Positions 16,049 to 26,814 of a stretch of DNA of 64,000 bases are shown piece after piece (within the stretch, counting starts at the first letter, position 1; the number at the start of each line of letters is the position of its first letter). A program made the translations under genes and the position numbers. The stretch is taken from the NCBI RefSeq assembly GCF_039538045.1, contig NZ_BAABBQ010000001.1, positions 2,378,001 to 2,442,000 on the forward strand, written 5' to 3'. Source of the DNA: Sphingomonas swuensis. GTDB lineage: Bacteria > Pseudomonadota > Alphaproteobacteria > Sphingomonadales > Sphingomonadaceae. The notes under the pieces were generated by a model. It was not told where the DNA came from. It searched no databases and worked only from the letters and a program-made list of their open reading frames with translations.

Positions 16049-17469
16049 GCCTGGTGGATCGCCTTGGTCACCTGGTAGCTCGCCAGCCCTTCGACCCCGC
16101 CCTCGGAGCCCGAGCCGCTTTCCTTGACCCCGCCGAACGGCGCGTCGGCGACCGAGATGGCGAAGCTGTTGATGCCGACCATCCCGCTCTCGATCGCATC
16201 GCCGAGGCGATTGGCGCGGCGGCCGTTCTCGGTGAAGACGAAGGCGGCGAGCCCGAACGGCAGCCGGTTCGCCTCGTGCAGCGCCTCGTCCTCGGTTGCG
16301 AAGCTGCGCATCAGCGCGACCGGGCCGAACGGCTCGACATTCATCGCGTCGGCTTCGTTGGGGACATCGGCAAGGACGGTCGGCTGGAAGAAATAGCCGG
16401 CATCGCCCGGCTCGCCCCCGGCGAGGACGCGCGCCCCCTTGGCCCTGGCATCCTCGACGAGGCTGCTGATCGCCGGGAGCCGCCGCTGGTTGGCGAGCGG
16501 ACCCATCCGGCTCGCGGCATCGAGCCCGTTGCCCATCGTCACGCCCGCGGTCCGCTCGGCGAAGCCCTTGGCGAAGGCGTCGTAGATGCCTTCCTGGACG
16601 TAGAAGCGGGTCGGCGACACGCACACCTGGCCCGCGTTCCTGAATTTCTGCGGGACCAGCATGTCGAGCGTCTTTTCGAGGTCGCAGTCGTCGAACACCA
16701 GCACCGGGGCATGCCCGCCAAGCTCCATGGTGATCCGCTTCATTCCGTCGGCGGCAAGCTTCATCAAATGCTTGCCCACCGCGGTCGAGCCGGTGAAGCT
16801 GATCTTGCGGATGACCTTGCTTCCGATGAGCTGGCGCGACACCGCGTCGGGAACGCCGTGGACCAGCTGGAACACGCCCTTGGGGATGCCCGCATCGTCG
16901 AGTGCCCGCGCCATCGCGCCGGTGCAGCCCGGAGTCTCCTCGGGCGGCTTTGAGATGACGGTGCAGCCCGCTGCAAGCGCCGCGGCGACCTTCTTGGCGA
17001 GCAGGTAGATCGGGAAATTCCACGGCGTGAAAGTCGCGGTCGGACCAACCGGCTGGGGAATGACAATCGAGCGCTGCCCGGTCGGACGGACCAGCACGCG
17101 CCCGCCTTGCCGCTTCGCCTCCTCGGCGAAATAGTCGAACATCTGAGCCGAGCCCATCACCTCGCCGATCGCCTCGACCAGCGGCTTGCCCTGCTCCTGC
17201 GTCAGCAGCCGACCGATCTGCTCGGCGCGCTCGCGCAGCAGGTCGGCGGCCTTGTGGAGGATCGCGCCGCGCTTCTCGACGTCCATCGCCCGCCACTCGG
17301 GCCAGGCGCGCTCGGCCGCGTGCACCGCCTCGTCGAGGTTGGCGGTGCTCGCCAGCCGGAGGTCGGCGATGGTCTCGCCCGTGGCCGGGTTGATGACGGG
17401 CGCGCTGTCGCCCTCGCCTGCCCGCCACGCGCCGTCGATGAAGAGCTTCAGCTCGGTCTCATATCCCAT
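16045..17469 (-). CDS. gabD: NAD(P)-dependent succinate-semialdehyde dehydrogenase
   Basis: 474 residues, aldehyde dehydrogenase family. FTPWNFPIYLLAKKVAAALAAG, SFTGSTAVGKHLM, the catalytic Glu in ITMELGGHAPVLV and catalytic Cys in FRNAGQVCVSPTRF are visible. The overall pattern fits the SSADH branch (GabD), which oxidises succinate semialdehyde to succinate in GABA catabolism; other short-chain aldehydes remain possible. No GABA transaminase gene is next to it. Its end overlaps the DUF423 gene. Confidence 0.88.
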   Translation of the reverse strand: MGYETELKLFIDGAWRAGEGDSAPVINPATGETIADLRLASTANLDEAVHAAERAWPEWRAMDVEKRGAILHKAADLLRERAEQIGRLLTQEQGKPLVEAIGEVMGSAQMFDYFAEEAKRQGGRVLVRPTGQRSIVIPQPVGPTATFTPWNFPIYLLAKKVAAALAAGCTVISKPPEETPGCTGAMARALDDAGIPKGVFQLVHGVPDAVSRQLIGSKVIRKISFTGSTAVGKHLMKLAADGMKRITMELGGHAPVLVFDDCDLEKTLDMLVPQKFRNAGQVCVSPTRFYVQEGIYDAFAKGFAERTAGVTMGNGLDAASRMGPLANQRRLPAISSLVEDARAKGARVLAGGEPGDAGYFFQPTVLADVPNEADAMNVEPFGPVALMRSFATEDEALHEANRLPFGLAAFVFTENGRRANRLGDAIESGMVGINSFAISVADAPFGGVKESGSGSEGGVEGLASYQVTKAIHQA

Positions 17470-17478
17470 GCCGCCTAT

Positions 17479-18159
17479 CTAGGAGCGGCGGCGCCTCGTG
17501 GAAAGCGGCAGCAGCACCAGCGCCAGCAGCACGGTCAGCAGGCTGAAGGCGGCAAAGCCGACCAGCAGCGGATGATGGGTGTCCTCGCGGCCGCGAAGAT
17601 CCATGATGTGGAGGCCCCACATGAGATCGTAGATCCGCCACCAGCGCGTTCGGGTCGCGAGGATCCGTCCGCTTGCCGCCTCGACATAGAGGTGGGTGCC
17701 GTCGGCCATCCGCACCTGCCAGGCCTCGGTCTCGCGGCGAAGGTCGAGCGGGGGATCGTCGGCACTGGTCCGCGTCACGCCCGCGATCCCGCCCGTTCCG
17801 CGCCAGCGTGCCTGCACTTCGGCCGAGGCCTCGGCGGCCGACAGGGGCGGCACCAGCCGTCCGGTGGCGGGGTCGGCAAGCCGGGTCGGACCGCCCTGCA
17901 CCTCGATCACCCAGCGCGGCCCCGCGACCCGCGGCTCGAGAGTCACCTTGGCCAGTGGCAGCCCGGCGATCTCGGAGGGAAGCAGCGCCGGCCCCGCCAG
18001 CCGAACCGGGGCGAGCGGCGCCAGCAACTCGGCCCCGCGCACCTCCTCGATCGGCTTCAGCACCATGACGAAGCCCGACAGCGTCCACAGCAGCAGCGGA
18101 ACGCCGACCAGCCAGCCGAGCCAGAGATGCCAGCGGCGGAGGGTGCGGCGAAGATTCAT
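17479..18159 (-). CDS. PepSY-type transmembrane protein
   Basis: 226 residues. An N-terminal helix HLWLGWLVGVPLLLWTLSGF with the His of PepSY-TM proteins, a periplasmic region carrying YVEAASGRILATRTRWW (PepSY-like strand) and RIYDLMWGLHIMDL before a last helix (about 197-219). Such proteins resemble ferric-siderophore reductase components; function here is unknown. It lies between the dehydrogenase gene (9 bases) and the TCA cluster. Confidence 0.82.
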   Translation of the reverse strand: MNLRRTLRRWHLWLGWLVGVPLLLWTLSGFVMVLKPIEEVRGAELLAPLAPVRLAGPALLPSEIAGLPLAKVTLEPRVAGPRWVIEVQGGPTRLADPATGRLVPPLSAAEASAEVQARWRGTGGIAGVTRTSADDPPLDLRRETEAWQVRMADGTHLYVEAASGRILATRTRWWRIYDLMWGLHIMDLRGREDTHHPLLVGFAAFSLLTVLLALVLLPLSTRRRRS

Positions 18160-18168
18160 GCGCCTGCT

Positions 18169-18186
18169 CCCCGGCGAAAGCCGGGG
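18169..18186. repeat. REP-like palindrome CCCCGGC-GAAA-GCCGGGG
   Basis: Seven-base-pair stem with a GAAA tetraloop, followed by CCCAG, in the spacer between lpd and the PepSY gene. Same core as the elements at 19633, 23787 and 39726. Such short palindromes are common intergenic repeats in sphingomonads; they may act as mRNA 3' end stabilisers or attenuators. Confidence 0.7.
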
Positions 18187-18226
18187 CCCAGTTCCTCAAG
18201 GCACCGGCGCAAAAGCCACTGCCGGC

Positions 18227-19618
18227 TCAGATGTGGATCGGCTTGCCCTGCACCGCCATCGCCGCTTCCTTGAAGGCTTCGGCATGGGTCGGGTGCGCGT
18301 GGCAAGTGTAGGCGATGTCCTCGCTGGTCGCGCCGAACTCCATCGCCTGCGCGGCCTGCGCAATCATCGTGCCCGCGAGGTTGTTGATCATCCACACGCC
18401 GAGCACGCGGTCGGTCTTGGCATCGGCGATGACCTTGACCAGGCCGTCGGGCTCGCCGTTGGTCTTGGCGCGACTGTTGGCCATCATCGGGAACTTGCCG
18501 ACCTTGACCTCGCCCCCGGCACGCGCCTGCTCCTCGGTCAGGCCGACGCCCGCGATCTCGGGGGTGGTGTAAACCACCGACGGGATGATGTTGTGGTTCA
18601 CGATGCCGGTCAGGCCCGCGATGTTCTCGGCCACCGCGATGCCCTCGTCCTCGGCCTTGTGGGCGAGCATCGGTCCCGGGATGACGTCGCCGATCGCCCA
18701 GATGCCGGGAACGGCGGTGCGGAAGCTGTGGTCGGTATCGACCTGGCCCTTGCCGTTGATCTGGAGCCCGGCCGCCTCGAGGTTGAGGCCGTCGGTATTG
18801 GGACGCCGCCCGATCGAGACGAGCACGTGGCTGGCCTCGATCGTCTCGGTCGCGCCGCCCTTGGCGGGTTCGACCGTGACGGTGACACTGTCGCCATTGC
18901 GGGCGACCCCGGTGACCTTGGTGCCGAGCTTGTAGGCGAAGCCCTGCTTCTTGAAGATCTTGTTCGATTCCTTGCGGATTTCCTCGTCCATGCCGGGCAG
19001 GATCTGGTCGAGATACTCGACCACGGTGACCTGCGCGCCGAGGCGCCGCCAGACGGAACCGAGCTCGAGCCCGATGACGCCGCCGCCGATCACGACGAGG
19101 TGGCTCGGCACTTCGGCAAGCTCGAGCGCGCCGGTCGAATCGACGATCCGTTCCTGGTCAACGGTCACGCCCGGAAGCGGGGTGACCGACGAGCCGGTTG
19201 CGATGACGATGTTCTTGGCGCGCACCGTCTGACCGCCGACTTCGACGCTGTCCTTGCCGGTGAAGGCGGCGCGACCCTTGAGCCAGGTCACCTTGTTCTT
19301 CTTGAACAGGAATTCGATGCCCTTGGTCAGGCCCTCGACCGCCTCGACCCGGCCCTTCTGCATGGTCGGAATGTCGATGTTGAACTGGCCGGTGATGCCC
19401 CACTTTGCCATGTGGCCATGCGCGGCTTCCTCGAACAGTTCGCTGGCGTGAAGCAGCGCCTTGGACGGAATGCAGCCGACGTTGAGACAGGTCCCCCCAA
19501 GCGTCTCGCGGCTCTCGGCGCAGGCGGTCTTGAGCCCCAGCTGCGCGGCGCGGATCGCGGCCACATAGCCGCCGGGGCCGGCGCCGATCACCAGAACGTC
19601 GTAGTCGTAGTCAGCCAT
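18227..19618 (-). CDS. lpdA: dihydrolipoyl dehydrogenase (E3)
   Basis: 463 residues. FAD site GAGPGGYVAAIRAAQLG (12-28), redox disulfide GGTCLNVGCIPSK, NAD site VIGGGVIGLELGSVWRRLGA, FAD-binding AIGDVIPGPMLAHKAEDEG and the C-terminal HAHPTHAEAFKEA carrying the catalytic His-Glu pair. It reoxidises lipoyl groups of 2-oxoacid dehydrogenases; placement after sucA-sucB points to the 2-oxoglutarate complex. AGGAT precedes the ATG. Confidence 0.97.
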   Translation of the reverse strand: MADYDYDVLVIGAGPGGYVAAIRAAQLGLKTACAESRETLGGTCLNVGCIPSKALLHASELFEEAAHGHMAKWGITGQFNIDIPTMQKGRVEAVEGLTKGIEFLFKKNKVTWLKGRAAFTGKDSVEVGGQTVRAKNIVIATGSSVTPLPGVTVDQERIVDSTGALELAEVPSHLVVIGGGVIGLELGSVWRRLGAQVTVVEYLDQILPGMDEEIRKESNKIFKKQGFAYKLGTKVTGVARNGDSVTVTVEPAKGGATETIEASHVLVSIGRRPNTDGLNLEAAGLQINGKGQVDTDHSFRTAVPGIWAIGDVIPGPMLAHKAEDEGIAVAENIAGLTGIVNHNIIPSVVYTTPEIAGVGLTEEQARAGGEVKVGKFPMMANSRAKTNGEPDGLVKVIADAKTDRVLGVWMINNLAGTMIAQAAQAMEFGATSEDIAYTCHAHPTHAEAFKEAAMAVQGKPIHI

Positions 19619-19632
19619 GTCATCCTCGTCGG

Positions 19633-19648
19633 CCCGGCGACGGCCGGG
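19633..19648. repeat. REP-like palindrome between sucB and lpdA
   Basis: CCCGGC-GACG-GCCGGG followed by ACCCAGT, within a longer dyad-rich spacer bounded by GTCG and CGAC. Same repeat family as 18169-18186. It sits 14 bases in front of the lpdA ATG on the coding strand and could influence its translation. Confidence 0.65.
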
Positions 19649-19687
19649 ACCCAGTGTATATAGGGGCTCCGTCGCCGGTGACGACGG

Positions 19688-20938
19688 TCAGAGATCGATC
19701 AGCAGGCGGGTCGGATCCTCGATCGCTTCCTTGATTCGGACCAGGAAGGTCACCGCCTCGCGCCCGTCCACCAGGCGGTGGTCGTAGGAGAGCGCCAGGT
19801 ACATCATCGGCCGCGCGACGATCTGCCCGTCCTTGACCACCGGCCGTTCCTCGATCCGGTGGAGGCCGAGCACCGCCGACTGCGGCGGGTTGATGATCGG
19901 GGTCGACAGCAGCGAGCCGAACACGCCCCCGTTGGAAATCGTGAAGGTGCCGCCCTTCATGTCCTCGGCGGTCAGGGTCCCGGCCTTGGCCTTCTTGCCG
20001 AAGCCGGCGATCGCGCTCTCGATCTCGGCGAAGCTCATCTGGTCGGCGCTTCGCACCACCGGCACCACCAGCCCCTTGGGGGCCGACACCGCGACCGAGA
20101 CGTCGAGGTAATTGTGGTAGACGATCTCGTCGCCCTCGATCCGGGCGTTGACCGACGGGACGTCGCGCGCGGCGAGCGCCACGGCCTTGGTGAAGAAGCC
20201 CATGAAGCCGAGGCGGATGCCGTGCTTCTTCTCGAACAGGTCCTTGTAGCGGGTCCGGGCGGCGATCACCTCGGCCATGTCGACGTCGTTGAAGGTGGTC
20301 AGCAGCGCCGCGGTGTTCTGCGCGTCCTTGAGCCGGGTCGCGATGGTCTGGCGAAGCCGGGTCATCCTGACCCGCTCCTCGCTTCGCTCGCCCTTCGGAG
20401 CCGCGGGAGCCGAGGCCTGCGCCGGCGCGCTCGGCGCGCTCGGCGCGGGCTGCGCTGCCGGAGCGTCCTTCGCCTTGGCAACATCCTCCTTGGTCAGTCG
20501 CCCGTCACGGCCCGAGCCGGTCAGCCCGGCCGGATCGACTCCGCTTTCCTGCACAGCGCGGCGAACCGACGGGCTGAGACGAAGCGCCTGCGCCTGCTCG
20601 TCGGTGACTTCCTGGCCGTGCGCGGCGGGAGCAGCCTCGGCCGCCGGAGCGGGCGCGGCTTCGGCCGGCTTGGCGGCCGGAGCGGCAGCAGCGGCGCCAC
20701 TTCCTTCGCCGATGGTCGCGATCACCGCGCCGACGTTGACCGTGTCACCCTCGGCGACCAGCGCCTCGCCGAACACCCCCGCCACTGGCGAAGGCACGTC
20801 GACGCTGACCTTGTCGGTCTCGAGGCTGGCGACCGGCTCGTCCACCGCGACCGCGTCGCCCGGCTTCTTGAGCCACGCGCCCAGGGTCGCTTCGGTGATG
20901 CTCTCGCCCAGTGCCGGGACTTTGACTTCGATGCCCAT
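19688..20938 (-). CDS. sucB: 2-oxoglutarate dehydrogenase E2, dihydrolipoyl succinyltransferase
   Basis: 416 residues: one lipoyl domain (1-77) with the lipoylated Lys in [16 protein letters not shown], an Ala/Pro-rich linker, peripheral-subunit binding domain ([15 protein letters not shown]...GRLTKEDV, about 120-155), a second linker, and the catalytic domain ending with [12 protein letters not shown] (His and Asp of the active site). Transfers succinyl to CoA in the TCA cycle. Stop of sucA is 9 bases before its ATG. Confidence 0.97.
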   Translation of the reverse strand: MGIEVKVPALGESITEATLGAWLKKPGDAVAVDEPVASLETDKVSVDVPSPVAGVFGEALVAEGDTVNVGAVIATIGEGSGAAAAAPAAKPAEAAPAPAAEAAPAAHGQEVTDEQAQALRLSPSVRRAVQESGVDPAGLTGSGRDGRLTKEDVAKAKDAPAAQPAPSAPSAPAQASAPAAPKGERSEERVRMTRLRQTIATRLKDAQNTAALLTTFNDVDMAEVIAARTRYKDLFEKKHGIRLGFMGFFTKAVALAARDVPSVNARIEGDEIVYHNYLDVSVAVSAPKGLVVPVVRSADQMSFAEIESAIAGFGKKAKAGTLTAEDMKGGTFTISNGGVFGSLLSTPIINPPQSAVLGLHRIEERPVVKDGQIVARPMMYLALSYDHRLVDGREAVTFLVRIKEAIEDPTRLLIDL

Positions 20939-20947
20939 GCTTCTCCC

Positions 20948-23773
20948 TTAAGCGTTCGCTTGGCCGGCGTTGCGGACGGTGTCGACCGCGACTTCGGCCG
21001 CCTCGTCCTTGGCGGCATTCGTGCCGAGCGCCTCGGCGATCAATGCGGTTTGTTCGGCGACGTGGCGCTTGGCAAGTCCGGTCGCCGGCGAGGCCGAGGC
21101 GGCGCGCCCGGCGTAGCTCGGACGGAAGCTCTTGCCCGCGGCCTTCAGGCACTCCTCGAGGAACGGCTCGACGAAGAACCAGCTGCCATTGTTGCGCGGC
21201 TCTTCCTGGCACCAGACGACCTCGGCGAGGTTCGTCATTGCCGCCAGTCGCTTGACCAGCGGCTCGGAGGGGAACGGGTAGAGCTGCTCGATCCGTAGCA
21301 CCTCGACGTCCTGTGCCCCGGCCGCATCGCGCGCCTCCATCAGCTCATAGGCGATCTTGCCCGAGCAGAGCACCAGCCGGCGGGTTCCGCCCTCGGCCGG
21401 CGGGTTGAGGTCCGACAGGATCCGCTTGAAGTGCGATTCGCCGCTGAACTCGGCGACAGCCGACACCGCCTGCTTGTGCCGAAGCAGGCTCTTCGGGGTC
21501 ATCACCACCAGCGGCTTGCGGAAGTCGCGCAGCAACTGCCGCCGGAGCAGGTGGAAGTAGTTGGCCGGCGTGGTCACGTTGGCGACCTGGATATTGTCCT
21601 CGGCGCACAGCTGCAGATAGCGCTCGAGCCGGGCCGAGCTATGCTCCGGCCCCTGCCCCTCGAACCCGTGCGGGAGAAGCAGGACCAGCCCGCTGGCGCG
21701 CAGCCACTTGGCCTCGCCGCTGGCGATGAACTGGTCGATGATGACCTGCGCGCCGTTGGCGAAGTCGCCGAACTGCGCTTCCCACAGAACCAGCGTGCGC
21801 GGGTCGGCGAGGCTGTAGCCATATTCGAAGCCGAGCACGCCGAATTCGGACAGCGGGCTGTCGCGGACCTCGAAGCGGCCACCCTCGACCGTGCTCAGCG
21901 GGACGAACTTGTCGCCGCTCTTCTGGTCGGTCCAGACCGCGTGGCGGTGGCTGAAGGTGCCGCGCCCACTGTCCTGGCCCGACAGGCGCACGTTGTGGCC
22001 CTCGGCGATCAGTGTCCCGAACGCCAGCGCCTCGGCGGTCGCCCAGTCGAACCCGGCGCCGCTCGCGAACATCGCCCGCTTGGCGTCGAGGATCCGGGCC
22101 AGCGTCTTGTGGATGGTGAGCGTGTCGGGAACGCTGGTCAGGATCTTGCCGACCGACGCGATCTCGTCCGCGGGGACGGCCGTCCCGGTGTTGCGGCGGC
22201 CCTCGACCGGCTCGGCGGGCTTGTTCAGCCCGGCCCAGCGACCCTCGAACCAGTCGGCCTTGTTGGGAAGATAGTTGGCGCCGGCCTCGAACTCGGTTTC
22301 GAGATGGGCGATGAATTCGGCGGTCTTGGCCTCGATCCAGCCCTGCTCGACCACGCCCTCGCCCACCAGTCGGTCGCCGTACAGCTTGCTCACCGGCGGA
22401 TGCTGGCGGATCGCGTCGTACATCACCGGCTGAGTAAAGCTCGGCTCGTCGCCCTCGTTGTGGCCGAAGCGGCGGTAGCACCACATGTCGATGACGATGT
22501 CGCGGTTGAACTCCTGGCGGAACTCGGTCGCGAGCTTGCAGGCGAAGGTCACCGCCTCGGGATCGTCGCCGTTGACGTGCAGGATCGGCGCCTGGATGCC
22601 CTTGGCGACGTCGCTCGGATAGGGCGACGAACGCGCGAACTGCGGGCTGGTGGTGAAGCCGACCTGGTTGTTGATGACGAAGTGGATGCAGCCGCCGATG
22701 CCGTAGCCGGGAAGCCCCGAGAAGCTCAGGCACTCCCAGACGATGCCTTGGCCGGCGAAGGCCGCGTCGCCGTGGAGCAACACCGGAAGGACCTTGTCGC
22801 CCTCTTCGTCGCCCTTGATCACCTGGACCGCGCGCGCCTTGCCGAGCACGACCGGGTTGACCGCCTCGAGGTGTGATGGGTTGGCCTGGAGCGAGAGGTG
22901 TACCTTGGTCCCGTCGAACTCGCGGTCGCTCGAGGTCCCGAGGTGGTATTTGACGTCGCCCGACCCGCCGACATCCTTGGGATTGGCGCTTCCGCCCGCG
23001 AACTCGTTGAAGATCGCGCGGTAGGGCTTGCCCATGACGTTGACGAGGACGTTCAGGCGACCGCGATGGGCCATGCCGACGACGATCTCCTCGACCCCCG
23101 CCTGCCCGCCGTATTTGATCACCGCCTCGAGCGCCGGGATCATGCTCTCGCCGCCGTCGAGACCGAAGCGCTTGGTCCCGACATACTTCTTGGCGAGGAA
23201 TTTCTCCCACTGCTCGCCCTGGATGACCTTCTCGAGGATCGCCTGCTTGCCCTCGGCGGTGAAGCTGGCGCCCTTGTCGCGGCCCTCGATCCGATCCTGC
23301 AGGAAGCGCCGCTCCCCGAGGTCGTTGATGTGCATATATTCGACGCCGACCTTGCCGCAGTAGTTGGCGCGCAGGATGGCGACGATCTCGCGGACGGTGG
23401 CCGTCTCGAGGCCGAGGGCACCGCCGATGAAGATCGGCCGGTCGAAGTCGGCGGCGGTGAAGCCGTGATATTCGGGCGCGAGGTCGGCCGGAAGCTCGCG
23501 CTTGGCGAGGCCGAGCGGGTCGAGGTCGGCGGCCAGGTGGCCGCGCACCCGGTAGGTGCGGATCAGCATCATCGCACGGACGCTGTCCTCGGCCGCGCGG
23601 CGCACCTCGGCTTCGGACGCACCCGAGGCGGTGGCCTTCTCCTTGGCCTTGCCCGCGACCTGCTCGAGGGTCGCCTCGGTCGGATCGAGACCGAGATTGA
23701 CGGCGTCCAGCTCCGCCAGCGGCCAATTCGCCCGCTGCCAGCTCGGTCCTTGCTCGATCTCGTACGCGTCCAT
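20948..23773 (-). CDS. sucA: 2-oxoglutarate dehydrogenase E1
   Basis: 941 residues, full length. VVGMAHRGRLNVLVNVMGKP with the catalytic His region, the TPP site HGDAAFAGQGIVWECLSFSGLPGYG...GGCIHFVINNQVGF, and the C-terminal transketolase part with RGTFSHRHAVWTDQKSG. Decarboxylates 2-oxoglutarate with thiamine diphosphate and passes succinyl to SucB. The N-terminal 2-oxogl_dehyd_N segment (WQRANWPLAELDAVN, residues 12-26) is present. AGGAACGA precedes the ATG. Confidence 0.97.
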   Translation of the reverse strand: MDAYEIEQGPSWQRANWPLAELDAVNLGLDPTEATLEQVAGKAKEKATASGASEAEVRRAAEDSVRAMMLIRTYRVRGHLAADLDPLGLAKRELPADLAPEYHGFTAADFDRPIFIGGALGLETATVREIVAILRANYCGKVGVEYMHINDLGERRFLQDRIEGRDKGASFTAEGKQAILEKVIQGEQWEKFLAKKYVGTKRFGLDGGESMIPALEAVIKYGGQAGVEEIVVGMAHRGRLNVLVNVMGKPYRAIFNEFAGGSANPKDVGGSGDVKYHLGTSSDREFDGTKVHLSLQANPSHLEAVNPVVLGKARAVQVIKGDEEGDKVLPVLLHGDAAFAGQGIVWECLSFSGLPGYGIGGCIHFVINNQVGFTTSPQFARSSPYPSDVAKGIQAPILHVNGDDPEAVTFACKLATEFRQEFNRDIVIDMWCYRRFGHNEGDEPSFTQPVMYDAIRQHPPVSKLYGDRLVGEGVVEQGWIEAKTAEFIAHLETEFEAGANYLPNKADWFEGRWAGLNKPAEPVEGRRNTGTAVPADEIASVGKILTSVPDTLTIHKTLARILDAKRAMFASGAGFDWATAEALAFGTLIAEGHNVRLSGQDSGRGTFSHRHAVWTDQKSGDKFVPLSTVEGGRFEVRDSPLSEFGVLGFEYGYSLADPRTLVLWEAQFGDFANGAQVIIDQFIASGEAKWLRASGLVLLLPHGFEGQGPEHSSARLERYLQLCAEDNIQVANVTTPANYFHLLRRQLLRDFRKPLVVMTPKSLLRHKQAVSAVAEFSGESHFKRILSDLNPPAEGGTRRLVLCSGKIAYELMEARDAAGAQDVEVLRIEQLYPFPSEPLVKRLAAMTNLAEVVWCQEEPRNNGSWFFVEPFLEECLKAAGKSFRPSYAGRAASASPATGLAKRHVAEQTALIAEALGTNAAKDEAAEVAVDTVRNAGQANA

Positions 23774-23786
23774 TCGTTCCTCGTCG

Positions 23787-23855
23787 CCCCGGCGGAGGCC
23801 GGGGACTCAGGCCATTATAGTGCCTCAACCCGCCGAGGTCCCGGCCAGCGCCGGG
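23787..23855. repeat. two REP-like palindromes between sucD and sucA
   Basis: The spacer (23774-23861) is filled by two stems: CCCCGGC/GCCGGGG at 23787-23804 with loop GGAG, and CCCGGC-CAGC-GCCGGG at 23840-23855, each flanked by GTC or GAC and separated by about 35 bases. Same family as 18169 and 19633. As a head-to-head pair this is the typical layout of a bacterial interspersed mosaic element. Confidence 0.68.
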
Positions 23856-23861
23856 ACGACG

Positions 23862-24742
23862 TTAGCGGTTCAGCAGTTCCTTCAGCGTCCGCCCAAGCTC
23901 AGATGGGCTCGGGGAGACGCGGATTCCAGCGGCTTCCATCGCAGCGATCTTGCTTTCCGCATCGCCCTTGCCGCCCGAGACGATCGCCCCGGCGTGGCCC
24001 ATGCGGCGTCCCGGAGGCGCGGTCCGGCCGGCGATGAAGCCGACGGTCGGCTTCGAACGCCCGCGCTTGGCCTCGTCGGCGAGGAATTGCGCGGCTTCCT
24101 CTTCGGCGCTGCCGCCGATCTCGCCGATCATGATGATCGACTTGGTCTCGTCGTCGGCGAGGAACATCTCGAGCATGTCGATGAACTCGGTGCCCTTGAC
24201 CGGATCGCCGCCGATGCCGACCGCGGTGGTCTGGCCGAGGCCCTCGTTCGAGGTCTGGAACACCGCTTCGTAGGTCAGCGTCCCCGAGCGCGAGACCACG
24301 CCGACGCTGCCCTTCTTGAAGATGTTGCCGGGCATGATCCCGATCTTGCACTCCTCGGGCGTCAGCACGCCAGGGCAGTTCGGGCCGATCAGCCGCGACT
24401 TGGAGCCGTCGAGCGCGCGCTTGACCTTGACCATGTCGAGCACCGGGATTCCCTCGGTGATGCAGACGATTAGCGGCACCTTGGCGTCGATGGCCTCGAG
24501 GATCGAATCGGCCGCGAAGGGCGGCGGCACGTAGATGACCGAAGCGTCGGCACCGGTCCTGGCGACGGCTTCCTCGACGGTGTCGAACACCGGCAGGCCG
24601 ATGTGGGTCGTGCCGCCCTTGCCCGGGGTCACGCCGCCGACCATCTGGGTGCCGTAGGCCAGCGCCTGCTCGGTGTGGAAGGTGCCGGTCTCGCCGGTCA
24701 TGCCCTGCGTGATGACCTTGGTGTTCCGGTTGACGAGAATGC

Positions 24743-24746
<4 letters not shown>
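23862..24746 (-). CDS. sucD: succinyl-CoA synthetase alpha subunit
   Basis: 294 residues. CoA-binding Rossmann domain ([21 protein letters not shown]), then [32 protein letters not shown], and the active-site His in [20 protein letters not shown] (about 240-259). It forms the alpha half of ADP/GDP-forming succinyl-CoA ligase. The beta-subunit gene sucC, often adjacent, is not here; upstream lies an exported-protein gene that overlaps by four bases. Confidence 0.97.
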
Positions 24747-26363
<1,617 letters not shown>

Positions 26364-26376
26364 TCAGGAAGTCATG

Positions 26377-26757
26377 ATGAAAAACGCACTGATCCTCGCG
26401 GGCGCCGCGCTCGCCTTCGCCGCGACCCCGGCCGCCGCCAAGCCGCCCCACGCCAAACATGGCAAGCACCAGCAGCATTCGGGCTATGGCTATGCCCAGC
26501 CGGGCTGCCCGCCGGGCCTCGCCAAGAAGAACAACGGCTGCCTGCCACCGGGCCAGGCGAAGAAGCTCGCGATCGGACAGCGCTATGCGCAGAGCTACGG
26601 CTACGATCCCTACGCCTACAACCAGATCCCCTACGACGTGCGGCGCCAGTATGAGCTCGATCCGTACAACAACTATTATTACGACCAGGGCACGCTCTAC
26701 GGGGTCGACCCCCGCACCCAGATCGTCGAGCAGATCATCCGCGCGCTGATCCGCTGA
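26377..26757 (+). CDS. small exported Tyr-rich protein, RcnB-like
   Basis: 126 residues. Signal peptide 1-21 (ends AAAK), a His/Lys-rich stretch (HAKHGKHQQH), a CPPGLAKKNNGCLPPGQAKK motif typical of RcnB-family and related periplasmic proteins, and a tyrosine-rich region (YDPYAYNQIPYDVRRQY, NNYYYDQGTLYGVD). The RcnB link rests on the G-CxPPGQAKK motif and is tentative. Second of two adjacent ATGs fits AGGA best. Divergent from mdh with a 169-base shared control region. Confidence 0.7.
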   Translation: MKNALILAGAALAFAATPAAAKPPHAKHGKHQQHSGYGYAQPGCPPGLAKKNNGCLPPGQAKKLAIGQRYAQSYGYDPYAYNQIPYDVRRQYELDPYNNYYYDQGTLYGVDPRTQIVEQIIRALIR

Positions 26758-26766
26758 TCGGAACGC

Positions 26767-26799
26767 CATCCCCGTCCGTGTATCGCATGGACGGGGATG
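26767..26799. terminator. hairpin between convergent RcnB-like and M20 peptidase genes
   Basis: Perfect 11-base-pair stem CATCCCCGTCC/GGACGGGGATG (26767-26777 with 26789-26799) around an 11-base loop, 9 bases after the plus-strand stop and 15 before the minus-strand stop. No T tract, so it may act as a boundary hairpin for both convergent transcripts instead of as a classical terminator. Confidence 0.65.
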
Positions 26800-26814
26800 C
26801 GAGGTCGGCGTGCG

